From contig JALCCG010000215.1 in the NCBI GenBank assembly GCA_023212695.1, forward strand, positions 1 through 36,747: a stretch of 36,747 bases of DNA. The letters run 5' to 3'. This document shows positions 1 to 9,455 of this stretch, piece after piece. Both the position numbers and the translations under genes were made by a program. The stretch is from Sporisorium sorghi. Lineage: Eukaryota > Basidiomycota > Ustilaginomycetes > Ustilaginales > Ustilaginaceae. How positions within the stretch are numbered: the stretch's first letter is position 1; the number at the start of each line of letters is the position of its first letter. The notes beneath the pieces were generated by a model. That model worked only from the letters and a program-made list of their open reading frames with translations. It was not told where the DNA came from and ran no database searches.

Positions 1-19
1 GCCTCAAAATTTGTGAGTG

Positions 20-64
20 GAGGGGGACTTGCCTGTTTTGGCCCAAATTTCGCAAGTCCCCCTC
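20..64. repeat. 13-bp perfect inverted repeat
   Basis: The arms gagggggacttgc (20-32) and gcaagtccccctc (52-64) are exact reverse complements around a 19-nt spacer. The repeat lies just upstream of the 5'-truncated LINE and is not part of its readable coding sequence. It could be a host hairpin or the end of another element that starts outside the window. Confidence 0.8.
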
Positions 65-98
65 AATTCCACACCTACGTGAATTCCACATCTACGTG
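65..98. repeat. 17-bp tandem duplication at the LINE 5' junction
   Basis: Two adjacent 17-nt units, aattccacacctacgtg (65-81) and aattccacatctacgtg (82-98), differ at one base. Readable LINE protein homology begins directly after the second unit, so the duplication may mark the 5' insertion junction. Confidence 0.75.
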
Positions 99-99
99 A

Positions 100-2537
100 T
101 ACACGTTACGCAACAACCCATGGGCGGCGGCACCAAACCAGCTGTTGATGCACCGACACGCGGACTCGATCCCCCGACTTCTCGAACGACTCAAGGGCCG
201 CTGCGTCACGCCGATCGGTCTCATCACCATTGTTACTTGGCAAGGTCAAAACACCCTCGACCTTACCATCACCGATCGAAGCATGGCAGTCAGTGGACTT
301 GAAACCATACGCCTAACCCTGGAAAGGGATCACCTACCCATCCGCTTCTTTGTCGAGGAAAACTACGAGGAAGGGGACAAAGTCGAGGTGCCAGATTCCC
401 ACCACCGCATTGGCAGCCTCGCATGAGTGGACTGGGTGGCGTTCAGTACACACCTTGCACGCTACGTCCGGAACATTGGCAGGACACCGACCAACACGCA
501 CCTGTGGAGGGAAGCAGCCAGGGGTCTTTGGGAGGCGGTAGATGCAAGCCGTCCGAAACCTCGACAGCACGGTGGTCGCAGACTGATGCATTCTTGGTGG
601 AATGAGGAATGCGAGCAAGCACTGCTGGCACTGCGAACAGCGAAAGGGCAGGTGGCCGATCAGGAACGCCAACGGCTGCAGGCTGCCGGCCGACTCTTTG
701 ACCGACACGAAATGCGACGCCTCATCCATCACGTGCAACGCAGAGATGCGACGGTGAGGTCGAGCAGCCGGCACCTGAGCAAGGTGCTCGCACGGGCAAA
801 GTCTACGGTCATCTTGGACCGGATTGGAAAGCTCGACGGCAAACGTGGATGGCAGGCGATCGCGGTCGTGCGCGGCAAGGCGCAGAAGGAGCATGCGCTC
901 AGCCCACCTCTCCAGGGACTGGATGGGTCCGTCGCGATGACACCCGAGTCCAAAGTCGAACTCTTGGTTCAAAGCATGTTTCCGTCGATTGACCGAGATG
1001 CAGCCATACCTTGGGAGGACCTGGGAGTTGTTGAGGTCGGCATGCCCAGGGCGACTAGGGAGGAGGTTCTTGCTGCAATCAAAGAGGTTGCAGTGGACAA
1101 GGCGGGTGGTCCGGATGGTATCCCTCCGAAGCTTCTCCGTCAAGGCATCCTATTATGCACAGAGTTTCTGGATCTGTTCGTGGAGATTGTCAACCACGTC
1201 CTGCAGCTAGGAGAGATGCCAGAGGACTGGACTCAGGCGACGATCTCGGTCATCCCCAAACCCGGGTCGCACTGTGATCTGCGACAACCCAAATCGTACC
1301 ATCCCATCTTGTTGCTCAATGTCACTGCTAAACTCATGGATGCAATTGTGACGTGCCGTATCCACTACCTGTCGGTGCACGCACCTGGATTCCTATCGCT
1401 TCGACATCATTACAGCTCTGTCCCAGGTGTTTTGACGGCAGACGCGATCGGTGACCTGTTGGAAGCAGGCCGCAACACACTGCAAAGCGGAATGGGCACG
1501 GCAATGGCATGCATCGACGTCGGCGGAGCGTTCAACAACATCGACCACGATCTGCTCATCGACGAGATGTTGGCCAGACAGCAACCAGAGTTGGCCAGGT
1601 GGCTGACGATATGGCTCGAACAGAGATCCTTTTGCGTACGGTTCGAGGGATTTGTCTCCAAACGCTACTACCTTGGATCTCGAGGGGTACCGCAAGGCTT
1701 GCCCATCTCGCCGATTCTATGGACATTGTATCTGGACACATTCTTTCAATCTCCAGAGGTGCACGATATGGAGGACGTCCTGGTCCAAGGAGGCTACGTC
1801 GACGACCTCTTTGTCCTTGCCAAAGGAGCCACACCAGAGGCTGCGACGATGCGCGTCCAAGAATGGATGGATCATCTGTACGACTGGTGCCAGGTGCGAG
1901 GCCTGTCGCTGGGGACGACCCCGACTCTCGTGTAGTGTGGAGGATACCGGAAACGCCAGTGGCGCATCAGGCCACGGGGGGTGGACTCGGAGAGTTGGTC
2001 CAAACCTTGGACGCTCCGAGGAATGCGCGTCATCCGCTGATGCTACATCTCATGGATGGCACTCGACAGCTGCCACAGCCGTCGATCCGCATCCTTGGGG
2101 TCGAGATTGCGTTGAGAATGTCGGTCGTAGGGCATGTGGAGAGGACGTGCTTGAAGATCGTCAACATGGTACGGGCCCTCCATCAATCCATCCGGGCTGT
2201 TGGTGGGCTCACCATGCAGATACAGATCCGGCTCGCGCAGGCTGTCTGCCAGGTGACGCTGGACTACGCCTGCCCGATCCTGGTACCATTGAACACGCGA
2301 GCGAGTCAGGCGCTCTTGCGAGCCGATGCTGCCATATTTCGCTTGGTGTTTGGGGCCCCAATCGAAGCCCGTATGCCGAGTGCAGCGGCGATGGCGCAAG
2401 AGCTTGGATGGCTTCTCAGCGAGCACCGTTGGTGGAAGCTGGCGATGCGACATGCAACGAAGCAACTAGGGGTTCAATCACGCCTTGGAGAGGTAATGCG
2501 GCAGCGACACGAGTTCGAGCTCGCCTTTTACGAATGA
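100..2537 (+). pseudogene. LINE polyprotein remnant: endonuclease tail and reverse transcriptase
   Basis: A single frame runs from 100 to 1935 apart from the TGA at 424-426. The first part matches an EEP endonuclease C-terminus (TLDLTITD, then RDHLPI). The RT part carries the GGPDGIPPKLL segment (about 1107-1140), motif A with CIDVGGAFNNID (about 1510-1545, catalytic Asp present), motif B RGVPQGLPISPIL (about 1681-1720) and motif C YVDD (1797-1806). Near 1912-1923 the homology moves to the frame whose codons start at positions divisible by 3 (DSRVVWRIP onward), consistent with loss of one base. The thumb/connection region then runs to the TGA at 2535. The catalytic residues survive but the frame does not, so this copy cannot make an intact enzyme. 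Confidence 0.9.
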
Positions 2538-4184
2538 CGGCAGCCATGGGACGTGTCGCTGCTTTCGAGCGCCGACCGCTTGGCGCGGTTTACACAAGAG
2601 CAACGCGAAGGCGGATATGTGAGCGGGCGAGGCCGAGGCACGGCGCTCTGTGTCGGTCCATGGCGGTTCGCAATGCGAGGGCTATTACAGCCGGTCGAAT
2701 CGATCGGCACGTCTGGCACGCCCCCCTGGTTATGGCACCTTCCAAACGTCGTCATTGCAGAAGAGGAGCAGGCGAAAAAGACGGTGATGGTGCTCTCCAC
2801 CCGAACACCGAAAGCCACAGCGATCTTGTTCACTGACGGTTCGCGTCATGGTGTGCAGGTGGATGCTGCGATGGCCGGAACCGGTGCGGCAGCAGTGGGG
2901 AACAGTCAGGTTCCGCCGGGTGACTGGGTGTACATGCTCTCGCTCTCGAATGAGAGGGTGGACATCTTTGATATGGAGCTGTGGGCAATCCAGATCGGGC
3001 TGCAGGCTTGCCTAGAGATCAGCCTAGGCAATCCAGGATTGGAGACGGGCTACCCGGTTGAGCGGCAGTACCACGGCCGAGCTCTGGGGGCCAGGTGGCA
3101 GCGCATCGAGCTGTTCAGTGACTCGCAGGTGGCGCTACAACAACTGCAGGTGGGGTGGAAGCGGGATCGAGCGCCTGGACAGGATGTCTGCATCCGTATA
3201 CGACACACGCTTCAGCTGCTGCAGGAACAGTGCCCGGGTGTGCAGGTTACGCTGCGATGGGTGCCTGCCCACACGGGTGTACCTGGCAATGAGGAGGCTG
3301 ATCGACACGCCAACCGCGCCGCAGCGATGCCGGCAGCGCCGATCGAGGTGCCATACAGCCAATCCAAGGCTCGGCAGGATATCGACCAGCACACACTTTC
3401 GTTGTCATACCAAACATGGACGATGTGTGCGCCAGGACACCTTCTGGTCAGTCGCTAACACCGAACGACCGCTACTCGAACGTACAAGGGTCTACGACAC
3501 AGGGTAGCGCGCGTCCTCCTGGCATGGAGGTGCAACATCGTGCCATCTTCGGCGCGAAATCCGCGGGGAGAGATTGGGGGTGCGCCATGCCTGTGCGGAC
3601 ACCCAGTCCGCGATCAAAGTCATCTGCTTTTGCACTGCTGCTATCTCGAACAACATCGCATGGCGGTGCAATGTTGCTTTCCGCCGCACGCACGGCAGGA
3701 TCTGTCCCAATTGTTGATTGGCGCAGAGTACTCCGGCACAGCTGAACAAAGGGAGGTGTACATCGCAACGCTGGATCGATGGATCCTGGCAGCATGGCGG
3801 CTTCGCTACCCGACATACGAGCAGGTACGCCGCAGAGTGCTGGAGAACGAACCGGCACCGCAAGAAGAGCTCGTGTTCGGGCTGCTACCTCTTCGACGTA
3901 GCGAAACGCCAGAGATGGATCTCAGCAGCATCGACGCAGCGGAGTGGACGTCAGATCCGGAGTCGTGGGAGGAGGAGAGCTTGGGAGAAGAAGTGGAGCT
4001 GGCTCGGGCTCGAGGATTAGAGGAGCATCAGGCGCGAATGTGCCAAGCTGCCAGGGTCAGACAGGAGGAGGACATCTTCAATGAGGAAGGTCCTCACCTG
4101 GATGCGCTCCGGCGGGCAGAAGCGGCGCTGCAGCAGGAGTCGGACGAGGAGGAGGGGTGGGAGCTGAGGCATCTGCGTGATTAA
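2538..4184 (+). pseudogene. LINE polyprotein remnant: RNase H domain and C-terminal Cys/His region
   Basis: This continues in the same frame as the upstream RT remnant, after TGA 2535-2537. The RNase H domain keeps all four acidic active-site positions: Asp in FTDGS (2835-2837), Glu in MELWA (2976-2978), Asp in FSDSQ (3120-3122) and Asp in EEADRHAN (3300-3302). TAA 3456-3458 interrupts the frame. Translation beyond it still reads as typical post-RNase H sequence and then CLCG followed by a His and a Cys (3588-3641), the zinc-binding-like motif found at the C-end of such LINEs. The last 180 residues are Glu-rich and probably coiled coil. The natural end is the TAA at 4182-4184. Confidence 0.9.
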
Positions 4185-4238
4185 GGAGGGGAGGGATTGG
4201 ACAAGAGCGGGTGGGTAACGGCGTCGAGGAACGGGCAG

Positions 4239-4263
4239 CGAGCAGGAGCCTGGCCCCTGCTCG
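4239..4263. repeat. Inverted repeat, 8-bp arms
   Basis: The arms cgagcagg (4239-4246) and cctgctcg (4256-4263) are perfect complements with a 9-nt loop, about 55 nt after the LINE stop codon. Confidence 0.6.
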
Positions 4264-4327
4264 TTGACTCGAAGGAAAAATGACACATGTCCAGCGACAA
4301 GACGCAGCATAGAAACTGCATACCCCC

Positions 4328-4355
4328 GCCATTTCCCCGTAAGTGAGGAAATGGC
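4328..4355. repeat. Inverted repeat, 9-bp arms
   Basis: The arms gccatttcc (4328-4336) and ggaaatggc (4347-4355) are perfect complements with a 10-nt loop. Confidence 0.6.
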
Positions 4356-4368
4356 CGGTCTTCCGCGG

Positions 4369-4400
4369 CTGCGGGGTGAGGAGCAATCTCTCCCCGCAGT
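4369..4400. repeat. Inverted repeat, 12-bp arms with one mismatch
   Basis: The arms ctgcggggtgag (4369-4380) and ctctccccgcag (4389-4400) pair at 11 of 12 positions around an 8-nt loop. This hairpin begins 13 nt after the preceding one ends. Confidence 0.6.
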
Positions 4401-4974
4401 CGCATCTGGTGCGGTGCAGAGGAGGCTGCCACCAGGAGGAGGATGGATTGGGTATACTCATAAGCGCGAGCACGGATCGGCGAGGTTGCTCGCACAAGAA
4501 CAATGGGTAGAAGCGGTTGGAGAGGGGGCAAAAAGCATTGGCGACAAAAACTGCCAGGCATCCACGTCGCAGGAGGGGAGATGGACAGCGAGCGCAGGAG
4601 AGGGAGAGAGAGCGCGGCACAAGACGGACAGAGAGTGGGCGAACACTGGCAGAGGCAAGCAAAGACTCGGAGCGCCACCAGCGCCTCTTCCGGCAGACGA
4701 AAGTATGCCAGACCAACAGGCACGACGAGAGACAGGACAGATGCACCATCTGTTCGACGACAAGTGGCTCAAGCAGAAGCCTCAGCTCGTAAGCGCCGCC
4801 ACTTTGACCCTCCAAGGTGCGCTTCGTGCGAGACTCGAAGCTTCCACCAATGCGCCCAACGTCGCGAGCAGGGCTCGAAGCTGTGACAAACGCAACAATG
4901 CACGAACGCCTATCCTGATATCCTACAGCGTGCTTAGAGCGGGGCTCGAAGCACCAGTACGCCACCTTCAATAC

Positions 4975-4997
4975 GCCAGCCCGCACAGCGGGCTGGC
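4975..4997. repeat. Tight hairpin, 10-bp perfect stem and 3-nt loop
   Basis: The arms gccagcccgc (4975-4984) and gcgggctggc (4988-4997) are perfect complements with the loop aca. The stem is very GC-rich and would be stable in RNA or single-stranded DNA. Confidence 0.75.
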
Positions 4998-5121
4998 TCG
5001 TCCAAACAACACACACGCGAATGTAGCCACCCCCCAGCCGTTATGTTTGCCATCGACGAAAACCGAGTCAGGGCGCGGCGCATCGAAAGGCGCACGACAT
5101 TGGCCAGGGCAGCCCATTTGG

Positions 5122-5156
5122 CCGTCGCTGGCGGGCGCGAAGCCCGCCAGCGACGG
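5122..5156. repeat. Strong hairpin, 15-bp perfect stem and 5-nt loop
   Basis: The arms ccgtcgctggcgggc (5122-5136) and gcccgccagcgacgg (5142-5156) are perfect complements around the loop gcgaa. A G-T wobble (5121/5157) could extend it. It is followed by ctaaaaaagggg on the + strand. It is the strongest inverted repeat in the window and lies about 390 nt downstream of the MSH3 stop on the MSH3 strand. Confidence 0.85.
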
Positions 5157-5406
5157 TGCTAAAAAAGGGGACCAACACTCTCGAGGACAGCGTTGCCGCC
5201 GACCAACAGCAAAACAGCTGGGCGACGCCCAATACAGCCACCTGCCGAACAATGCGAGGTTAAGGCCGAATCGATGTTATCCAGTGCACGCAGCACTACC
5301 AAACCGCAGCTGCCATGCACGAGAAAAGGAGAGGGTGGGACCCTGCCCGGCGACTACGACTCGGCAGCACACTCCCACATCCTCTCCGCCCAACACAGGC
5401 TCATCG

Positions 5407-5418
5407 CCGCATATGCGG
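5407..5418. repeat. 12-bp perfect palindrome
   Basis: The sequence ccgcatatgcgg is its own reverse complement. It is one of the series of inverted repeats in 4185-5547. Confidence 0.6.
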
Positions 5419-5437
5419 TGCGAGAAGAAAGGACCTG

Positions 5438-5459
5438 GGCGAAGTCGTTCGGCTTCGCC
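5438..5459. repeat. Inverted repeat, 7-bp arms
   Basis: The arms ggcgaag (5438-5444) and cttcgcc (5453-5459) are perfect complements with an 8-nt loop. The position, about 90 nt beyond the MSH3 stop, would fit MSH3 3' UTR. Confidence 0.5.
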
Positions 5460-5470
5460 GAAACAACATC

Positions 5471-5485
5471 GAAACGAAACGAAAC
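5471..5485. repeat. Three tandem GAAAC units
   Basis: Three uninterrupted GAAAC units. Some LINE families end in short tandem repeats, so this could be a LINE tail, but nothing else ties it to the element. Confidence 0.5.
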
Positions 5486-5547
5486 GGGATCAACGATTGA
5501 GAGGCACGAACGAGCTCAAACACTCGTGAGCACACGCGGTGTGGCCA

Positions 5548-8500
5548 CTACCCAGCCGACCTAGCGCCGAGCATCTGATCGAGCCTATCCAGCACCCTGG
5601 CGTCCACGTCGCCCCTCCAGACCTTCGCTAGCACTCCCAACCTCCTCCTCTCCTGCACTGCACGGTGCCTCTTCTCCAAGCTTGCCGATATCGCACCCGC
5701 ACTGGCCAGAATGCCCGCCGGCAGGCCCGCCAACCGCGCACAGTGTATCCCAAAGCTCTTGCTCGCCATACCGTTACGCAGCTTGTACAGGAACTCAATC
5801 TCGCCGCCCTTGGCTGCGTCGTCCGCGTCCAAATCCGTAAAGTCGTCAAAGTCGGTGGCGGACGTCTCGACAAACGCCATGTGCAAGTTGCGTATCCTCC
5901 CTCCAAACCTACCCTCCAACGCGCCGAGCTGGAAGTAGTGGCTGATGAATACCACGTTGGGCGTCACCTCCTGCGCGAGCAGGTACTCGAGCACGCCGCT
6001 GGCGATGCACAGGCCGTCGTACGTCGACGTCCCGCGGCCGAGCTCGTCGAGCACCACCAAACTGCGCGGCGTGACACAGCGCAGAATGTCGGCCGTCTCC
6101 GCAGCTTCGACCATGAACGTGCTGCGGCCGCTGAACATGCTGTCGCGTGCGCCCATGCGGACGTACACGCCGTCGTGCACGCCCAGACGGGCTGAGGTGG
6201 CAGGTACGAACGAGCCGATCTGCGCCATGATGACGAGCAAACCGAGTGTGCGGACGGTGGACGACTTGCCGCCCATGTTGCACCCCGTCAGCAGGACCGC
6301 TGGTGTGGATGACGGTGTGGAGAGTGCAATGTCGTTCGGGATGTACGGCAGCGACGAGGTCACCTCCAGGATCGGATGGCGCATCGCGCGGATCTCCACC
6401 GGCACCGACTTCCCCTCTGCCGTAGGAACAAACTGTGGCCTCACATACCCCGCCGACCCCGCCACCTCCGCCAGCGCCAACAGCACATCCAACACCCCCA
6501 CGCTCGCCACCACGTTCCGCAGCGCCACGTACTCCGCCCGGCACATCTCCGCCACAAACCCAGCGAAAGCCTCGTCCGCCGCAGCACCCAGCGTCTCCCT
6601 CCACTGATCACGCACCTTGACCAACCGGATAACTTCAGGCGTGTGGAACCGCACCATGCTCTTCGTCGCGCTCACACGAAGCCACTCGACAGGAACCTTC
6701 TTCGCATCCGCCACCCGCACCTCCACCAGATACTCCACCCCCGCCACGCTGACGTACTCGAGACTCGGCCGGTGGAGCACCTTGCGGATGTCGCGCAGGT
6801 GCTCGTGCAGCTGCGCGTCGACGATCGCGATGTTGTCCTTGGCCGCTGCAATGGCTGGGTAGAGGTCGGGTTCGGGGAACAGGTCCGCTTTGTTGTTGGC
6901 GCGCGCTTCTTTGATCGAGATCTGGTTGAGGTAGGTTTGGACGGGCTGCTTGCCGGATAGCAGCGAGTGGAGGTGTGTGTCGATGAGCGTTGATTGGGTG
7001 TTCCATGTGGATGCTTCTTCCGGTTTGAATTCTTGCGTTACGCGGTTGAGCGAGAGCAGCACTGTCGCCAGCTCGGTCGGTGTCGCGCGGCCGTACGTCA
7101 TCCTCGCCAGCCCTCGCTCGAGATCAGGTAGGCCGTGCAGCAGGTTCGGCAGCGTACGCAGCACGTAGCTCTTGCCATCCCGAAGCGCCTGCACCGCATC
7201 CAGCCTCTCCTCGAGCTTGGCGACGTCGGTCAAGGGTTTCGACACCCACTTGCGCAGCAGCCGCCGGCCCATGGCAGTCTTGCACTTGTCGAGCAGCCAG
7301 ATCAAGCTCCCGCGCTCGGTCTGCTCGTCGGCGGTGCGGAAGATCTCGAGGTTGGCGAGCGTGTTGCTGTTGAGCAGCATGGTGGTGCGTGACGAGAAGG
7401 AGCGGAAGTTGGTCGAGAGCGTGCAGATGGATTCGAGTTGGAACGCTTCGAGGTGCTGGATGATTTGGGCGAGTGCGATGAGCGAGAGGTGCGGGAGCGA
7501 GAGGATGAGCGACATGAATGGCGTCGGTTTGTCGGTCGCTTTCCCGGCAGCTGCGGCCGGAGTCGTCGTAGAGCTCTCTTGAGCGGCTTCTGCGGTCGCA
7601 GACGCCTCGGAGGCCTCAAGCCCTCGATCGCGGTAGAAGTGCGTGACGGCCTGAAAGGCCTGGTTATAGTCCGGCTTAGCCGCGAGCCGCTCGATCCTAA
7701 CTCCTCCCTCTGCGCCGCTGCCTAGCAGATAAGAGACCACTTTCTCCGTAGGCTTGCTCAGCTTCGGCGGAACAAGCACCTCCGCGGGCGCCAGATGCGC
7801 AATCCTCGTCTCGAGCTCGCTCCTCGCATGCCCATCCGAAAACTGGTCATACGTCAAATGCCCCGTGTTCACCTCGACACTGACAATGCCAATACTAACA
7901 CGGTCCTCGGGCCCATTCCCACCCTCGGACTGCTCCACAATCGCCATAAGACTCTTCGGCTGATTGGTGTACGCATCGCCCATATTCGCAGCGAGATCGT
8001 CCGAGCTCGACAGATCGTCGATCCACGTGCTCGCCGTATACAGCGCGGTGAGCTTGCGCACAAACGGCGTGTTGGCGTTCTTGGAAGCGGCTTTGAGCGC
8101 GCGCGTCTCGATCTGACGCACGACGCCGACCTTGTGACCGGCCTGGATGAGACGCTTGACGTGGATGTGAAGACGGTGGACGGGGATCATGGCGGTGAGC
8201 AGGTTGCGTTCGGGGAAGCACATGATGTTGAGCTCCTTGGAGGCGATGCGTGCGTCTTCGCCGTAGAATTTGAGCTTGTAGCCGACCTCGATGATGAGAA
8301 GGACGCCGGGGTGGGCGGCTTTGAGTTCGAGGATCTGCTTCTCGAGAGGGGTGTAGGTGGGGCCGGAGTCGGTGTCGTTGGCTTTGGCTTTACCTTTTGT
8401 TTTGCTGGTGGTGCTTTCGCGGCGAGATGCCGTAGAGGAGGATGCAGTGGCAGCGAATCGCCCGAAGCGGTTTGTGCTTGCCTGCTCGCTTTCGTCGTCG

Positions 8501-9039
8501 CTGTCATCGACGTTCATGGCTTCGTCGTCGGCAACCGTGCCAGGCTGAGCTTCGCCGGGAGAAAACGGATCCCTACTCGACATCTCCTCGATCTGCAACT
8601 GGTTCCTCGCATGCCGATCCACCGCAAAGTTGGAACCGAGCAGCTTCTTGCGAAAAGCTTCATGGCGAGCTTGCTCCTTCTGCGAGCGCTCGGGCTCTGC
8701 CTGCGAAGGTGTCGCATCCAACTCATCAACTTGGCTACTCGAGAGCTTGACAGAAGTGAACTTCCACTTGCCCATCCGATCAATCGTCTCGCGACGAGGC
8801 TTTTCATCGTCGCCGCTTAGCTTGGACCGCTTGTGTGGAGGTTGAGCTGATGTCGAGGCATCGCCTGCGTCGAGGGAGCTCGAGGTCCGTGATTTGCCGT
8901 TGCTGATGCTGCTGCTGCTGCTCGCCTGGACAGGGTCGGGTTGGGAGAACTTGGTGATGAGGGGTTGGCTTGATTTGGGCTTGAAGAAGGCGCTGATGCT
9001 GGCCTGGCCGGGTTTTTGCGAGGGTGGCGTTGGAGCCAT
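5548..9039 (-). CDS. MSH3: DNA mismatch repair protein Msh3 (MutS homolog)
   Basis: Single-exon gene, 1163 residues. Msh3 pairs with Msh2 (MutSbeta) in the nucleus to recognise insertion/deletion loops. Seen: an N-terminal PCNA-binding PIP box (residues 12-19, Q-x-x-I-x-x-FF) and a disordered Ser/acidic linker. The mismatch-binding domain follows (about 229-345) with the Msh3-type GYKLKFYGEDA, KVGVVRQIET and RKLTALYT segments, then connector, core and clamp regions. The C-terminal ATPase has Walker A GCNMGGKS (919-926) and Walker B LDELGRGTSTYDG (near 995). The MutS I segment separates it from Msh6 and Msh2. The frame is open upstream to 9210, but that part contains only a GTG and a TATA-like box; the first ATG is at 9039. 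Cys920 sits where most MutS proteins have Pro. The gene is divergent from BET2. Confidence 0.97.
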   Translation of the reverse strand: MAPTPPSQKPGQASISAFFKPKSSQPLITKFSQPDPVQASSSSSISNGKSRTSSSLDAGDASTSAQPPHKRSKLSGDDEKPRRETIDRMGKWKFTSVKLSSSQVDELDATPSQAEPERSQKEQARHEAFRKKLLGSNFAVDRHARNQLQIEEMSSRDPFSPGEAQPGTVADDEAMNVDDSDDESEQASTNRFGRFAATASSSTASRRESTTSKTKGKAKANDTDSGPTYTPLEKQILELKAAHPGVLLIIEVGYKLKFYGEDARIASKELNIMCFPERNLLTAMIPVHRLHIHVKRLIQAGHKVGVVRQIETRALKAASKNANTPFVRKLTALYTASTWIDDLSSSDDLAANMGDAYTNQPKSLMAIVEQSEGGNGPEDRVSIGIVSVEVNTGHLTYDQFSDGHARSELETRIAHLAPAEVLVPPKLSKPTEKVVSYLLGSGAEGGVRIERLAAKPDYNQAFQAVTHFYRDRGLEASEASATAEAAQESSTTTPAAAAGKATDKPTPFMSLILSLPHLSLIALAQIIQHLEAFQLESICTLSTNFRSFSSRTTMLLNSNTLANLEIFRTADEQTERGSLIWLLDKCKTAMGRRLLRKWVSKPLTDVAKLEERLDAVQALRDGKSYVLRTLPNLLHGLPDLERGLARMTYGRATPTELATVLLSLNRVTQEFKPEEASTWNTQSTLIDTHLHSLLSGKQPVQTYLNQISIKEARANNKADLFPEPDLYPAIAAAKDNIAIVDAQLHEHLRDIRKVLHRPSLEYVSVAGVEYLVEVRVADAKKVPVEWLRVSATKSMVRFHTPEVIRLVKVRDQWRETLGAAADEAFAGFVAEMCRAEYVALRNVVASVGVLDVLLALAEVAGSAGYVRPQFVPTAEGKSVPVEIRAMRHPILEVTSSLPYIPNDIALSTPSSTPAVLLTGCNMGGKSSTVRTLGLLVIMAQIGSFVPATSARLGVHDGVYVRMGARDSMFSGRSTFMVEAAETADILRCVTPRSLVVLDELGRGTSTYDGLCIASGVLEYLLAQEVTPNVVFISHYFQLGALEGRFGGRIRNLHMAFVETSATDFDDFTDLDADDAAKGGEIEFLYKLRNGMASKSFGIHCARLAGLPAGILASAGAISASLEKRHRAVQERRRLGVLAKVWRGDVDARVLDRLDQMLGARSAG

Positions 9040-9455
9040 CTTGAGTCCGCTGTTCCGTAGGGGAGGATCACGGTGGCGTGACCGAAAGGTGGTGGTGTGA
9101 GCGAGTGTCGGGCATGGATCCGACGCTGCGAACAAGGGCGGTGGGTGGCTGAGTGAAGGAGGAGAGGAGGGAAAATGGTGGGGCGCTTCATACTTATAGG
9201 AAAGCAACACGCAGGTTTGGGTAGAGGTCCGTGGGATGATTCACTAATTGACACCATCCCTGAATGAGACTCTATCCTTCCCCTTTCCAGGCCAATCTAG
9301 TCTCAATCAAAACCAAAAACTCAGCCGGTCCAGGGTCCGATTCTTCGCGGAAGTGTTACTTTTTCTCGGCAACGCTCCGATCAGCTCGCACTTCTCCGCT
9401 CAGCCCATCCTCTTCCTCTTGCCCACCAACCACCTTACCCTCAAACCACCTCATC
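9040..9455. promoter_or_regulatory. Divergent promoter region between MSH3 and BET2
   Basis: The two start codons lie back to back, 416 bp apart, so this interval must hold both 5' UTRs and core promoters. Apart from the TATA-like box on the MSH3 side and pyrimidine-rich sequence before BET2, no specific element was recognised. Confidence 0.6.
9191..9198 (-). promoter_or_regulatory. TATA-like box of MSH3
   Basis: tataagta on the minus strand, about 150 bp upstream of the MSH3 ATG at 9039. Its place inside the upstream open frame argues that translation starts at 9039 and not further upstream. Confidence 0.45.

Larger units (their letters stand above)
100..4184 (+). mobile_element. Degenerate, 5'-truncated non-LTR retrotransposon (LINE, RNase H-bearing I/Tad-like type)
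   Basis: Reading down the + strand gives, in the standard order for RNase H-containing LINEs: the C-terminal end of an APE-type endonuclease (DHLPI-like motif near 340), a reverse transcriptase (YVDD near 1797-1806), an RNase H domain (2830-3330) and a Cys/His motif (3588-3641) followed by an acidic, coiled-coil-like tail. The gag-like ORF1 and most of the endonuclease are missing, so the copy is 5' truncated, as is common for LINE insertions. The frame is broken by TGA 424-426, a frameshift between about 1912 and 1923, TGA 2535-2537 and TAA 3456-3458. No target-site duplication or poly(A) tail was recognised; the 3' end is placed at the last stop and may extend further. Clade assignment rests on domain order only. 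Confidence 0.93.
4185..5547. other. Gene-free tract rich in short inverted repeats, between LINE and MSH3
   Basis: No recognisable protein is encoded here, although one + frame stays open from 4264 to 5529; its translation is a basic, low-complexity sequence without family resemblance. At least seven short hairpins or palindromes occur (listed separately), plus a ctcgaag heptamer near 4268, 4833, 4876 and 4944. It may be LINE 3' untranslated sequence, another repeat, or MSH3 downstream sequence. Confidence 0.6.

Noticed and set aside
303..320. cctaaccct, resembling a telomerase RNA template
   Set aside because: It is inside the LINE endonuclease-derived coding remnant and is too short to mean more.
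4264..5529. 421-codon + strand open frame after the LINE
   Set aside because: Purine-rich, low-complexity translation with no recognisable domain; it spans the hairpins and ends just before MSH3. Treated as a chance open frame in GC-rich DNA.
9040..9210. 57-residue N-terminal extension of Msh3
   Set aside because: It starts at GTG and includes a TATA-like box; the PIP box lies directly after the ATG at 9039, as expected for Msh3.
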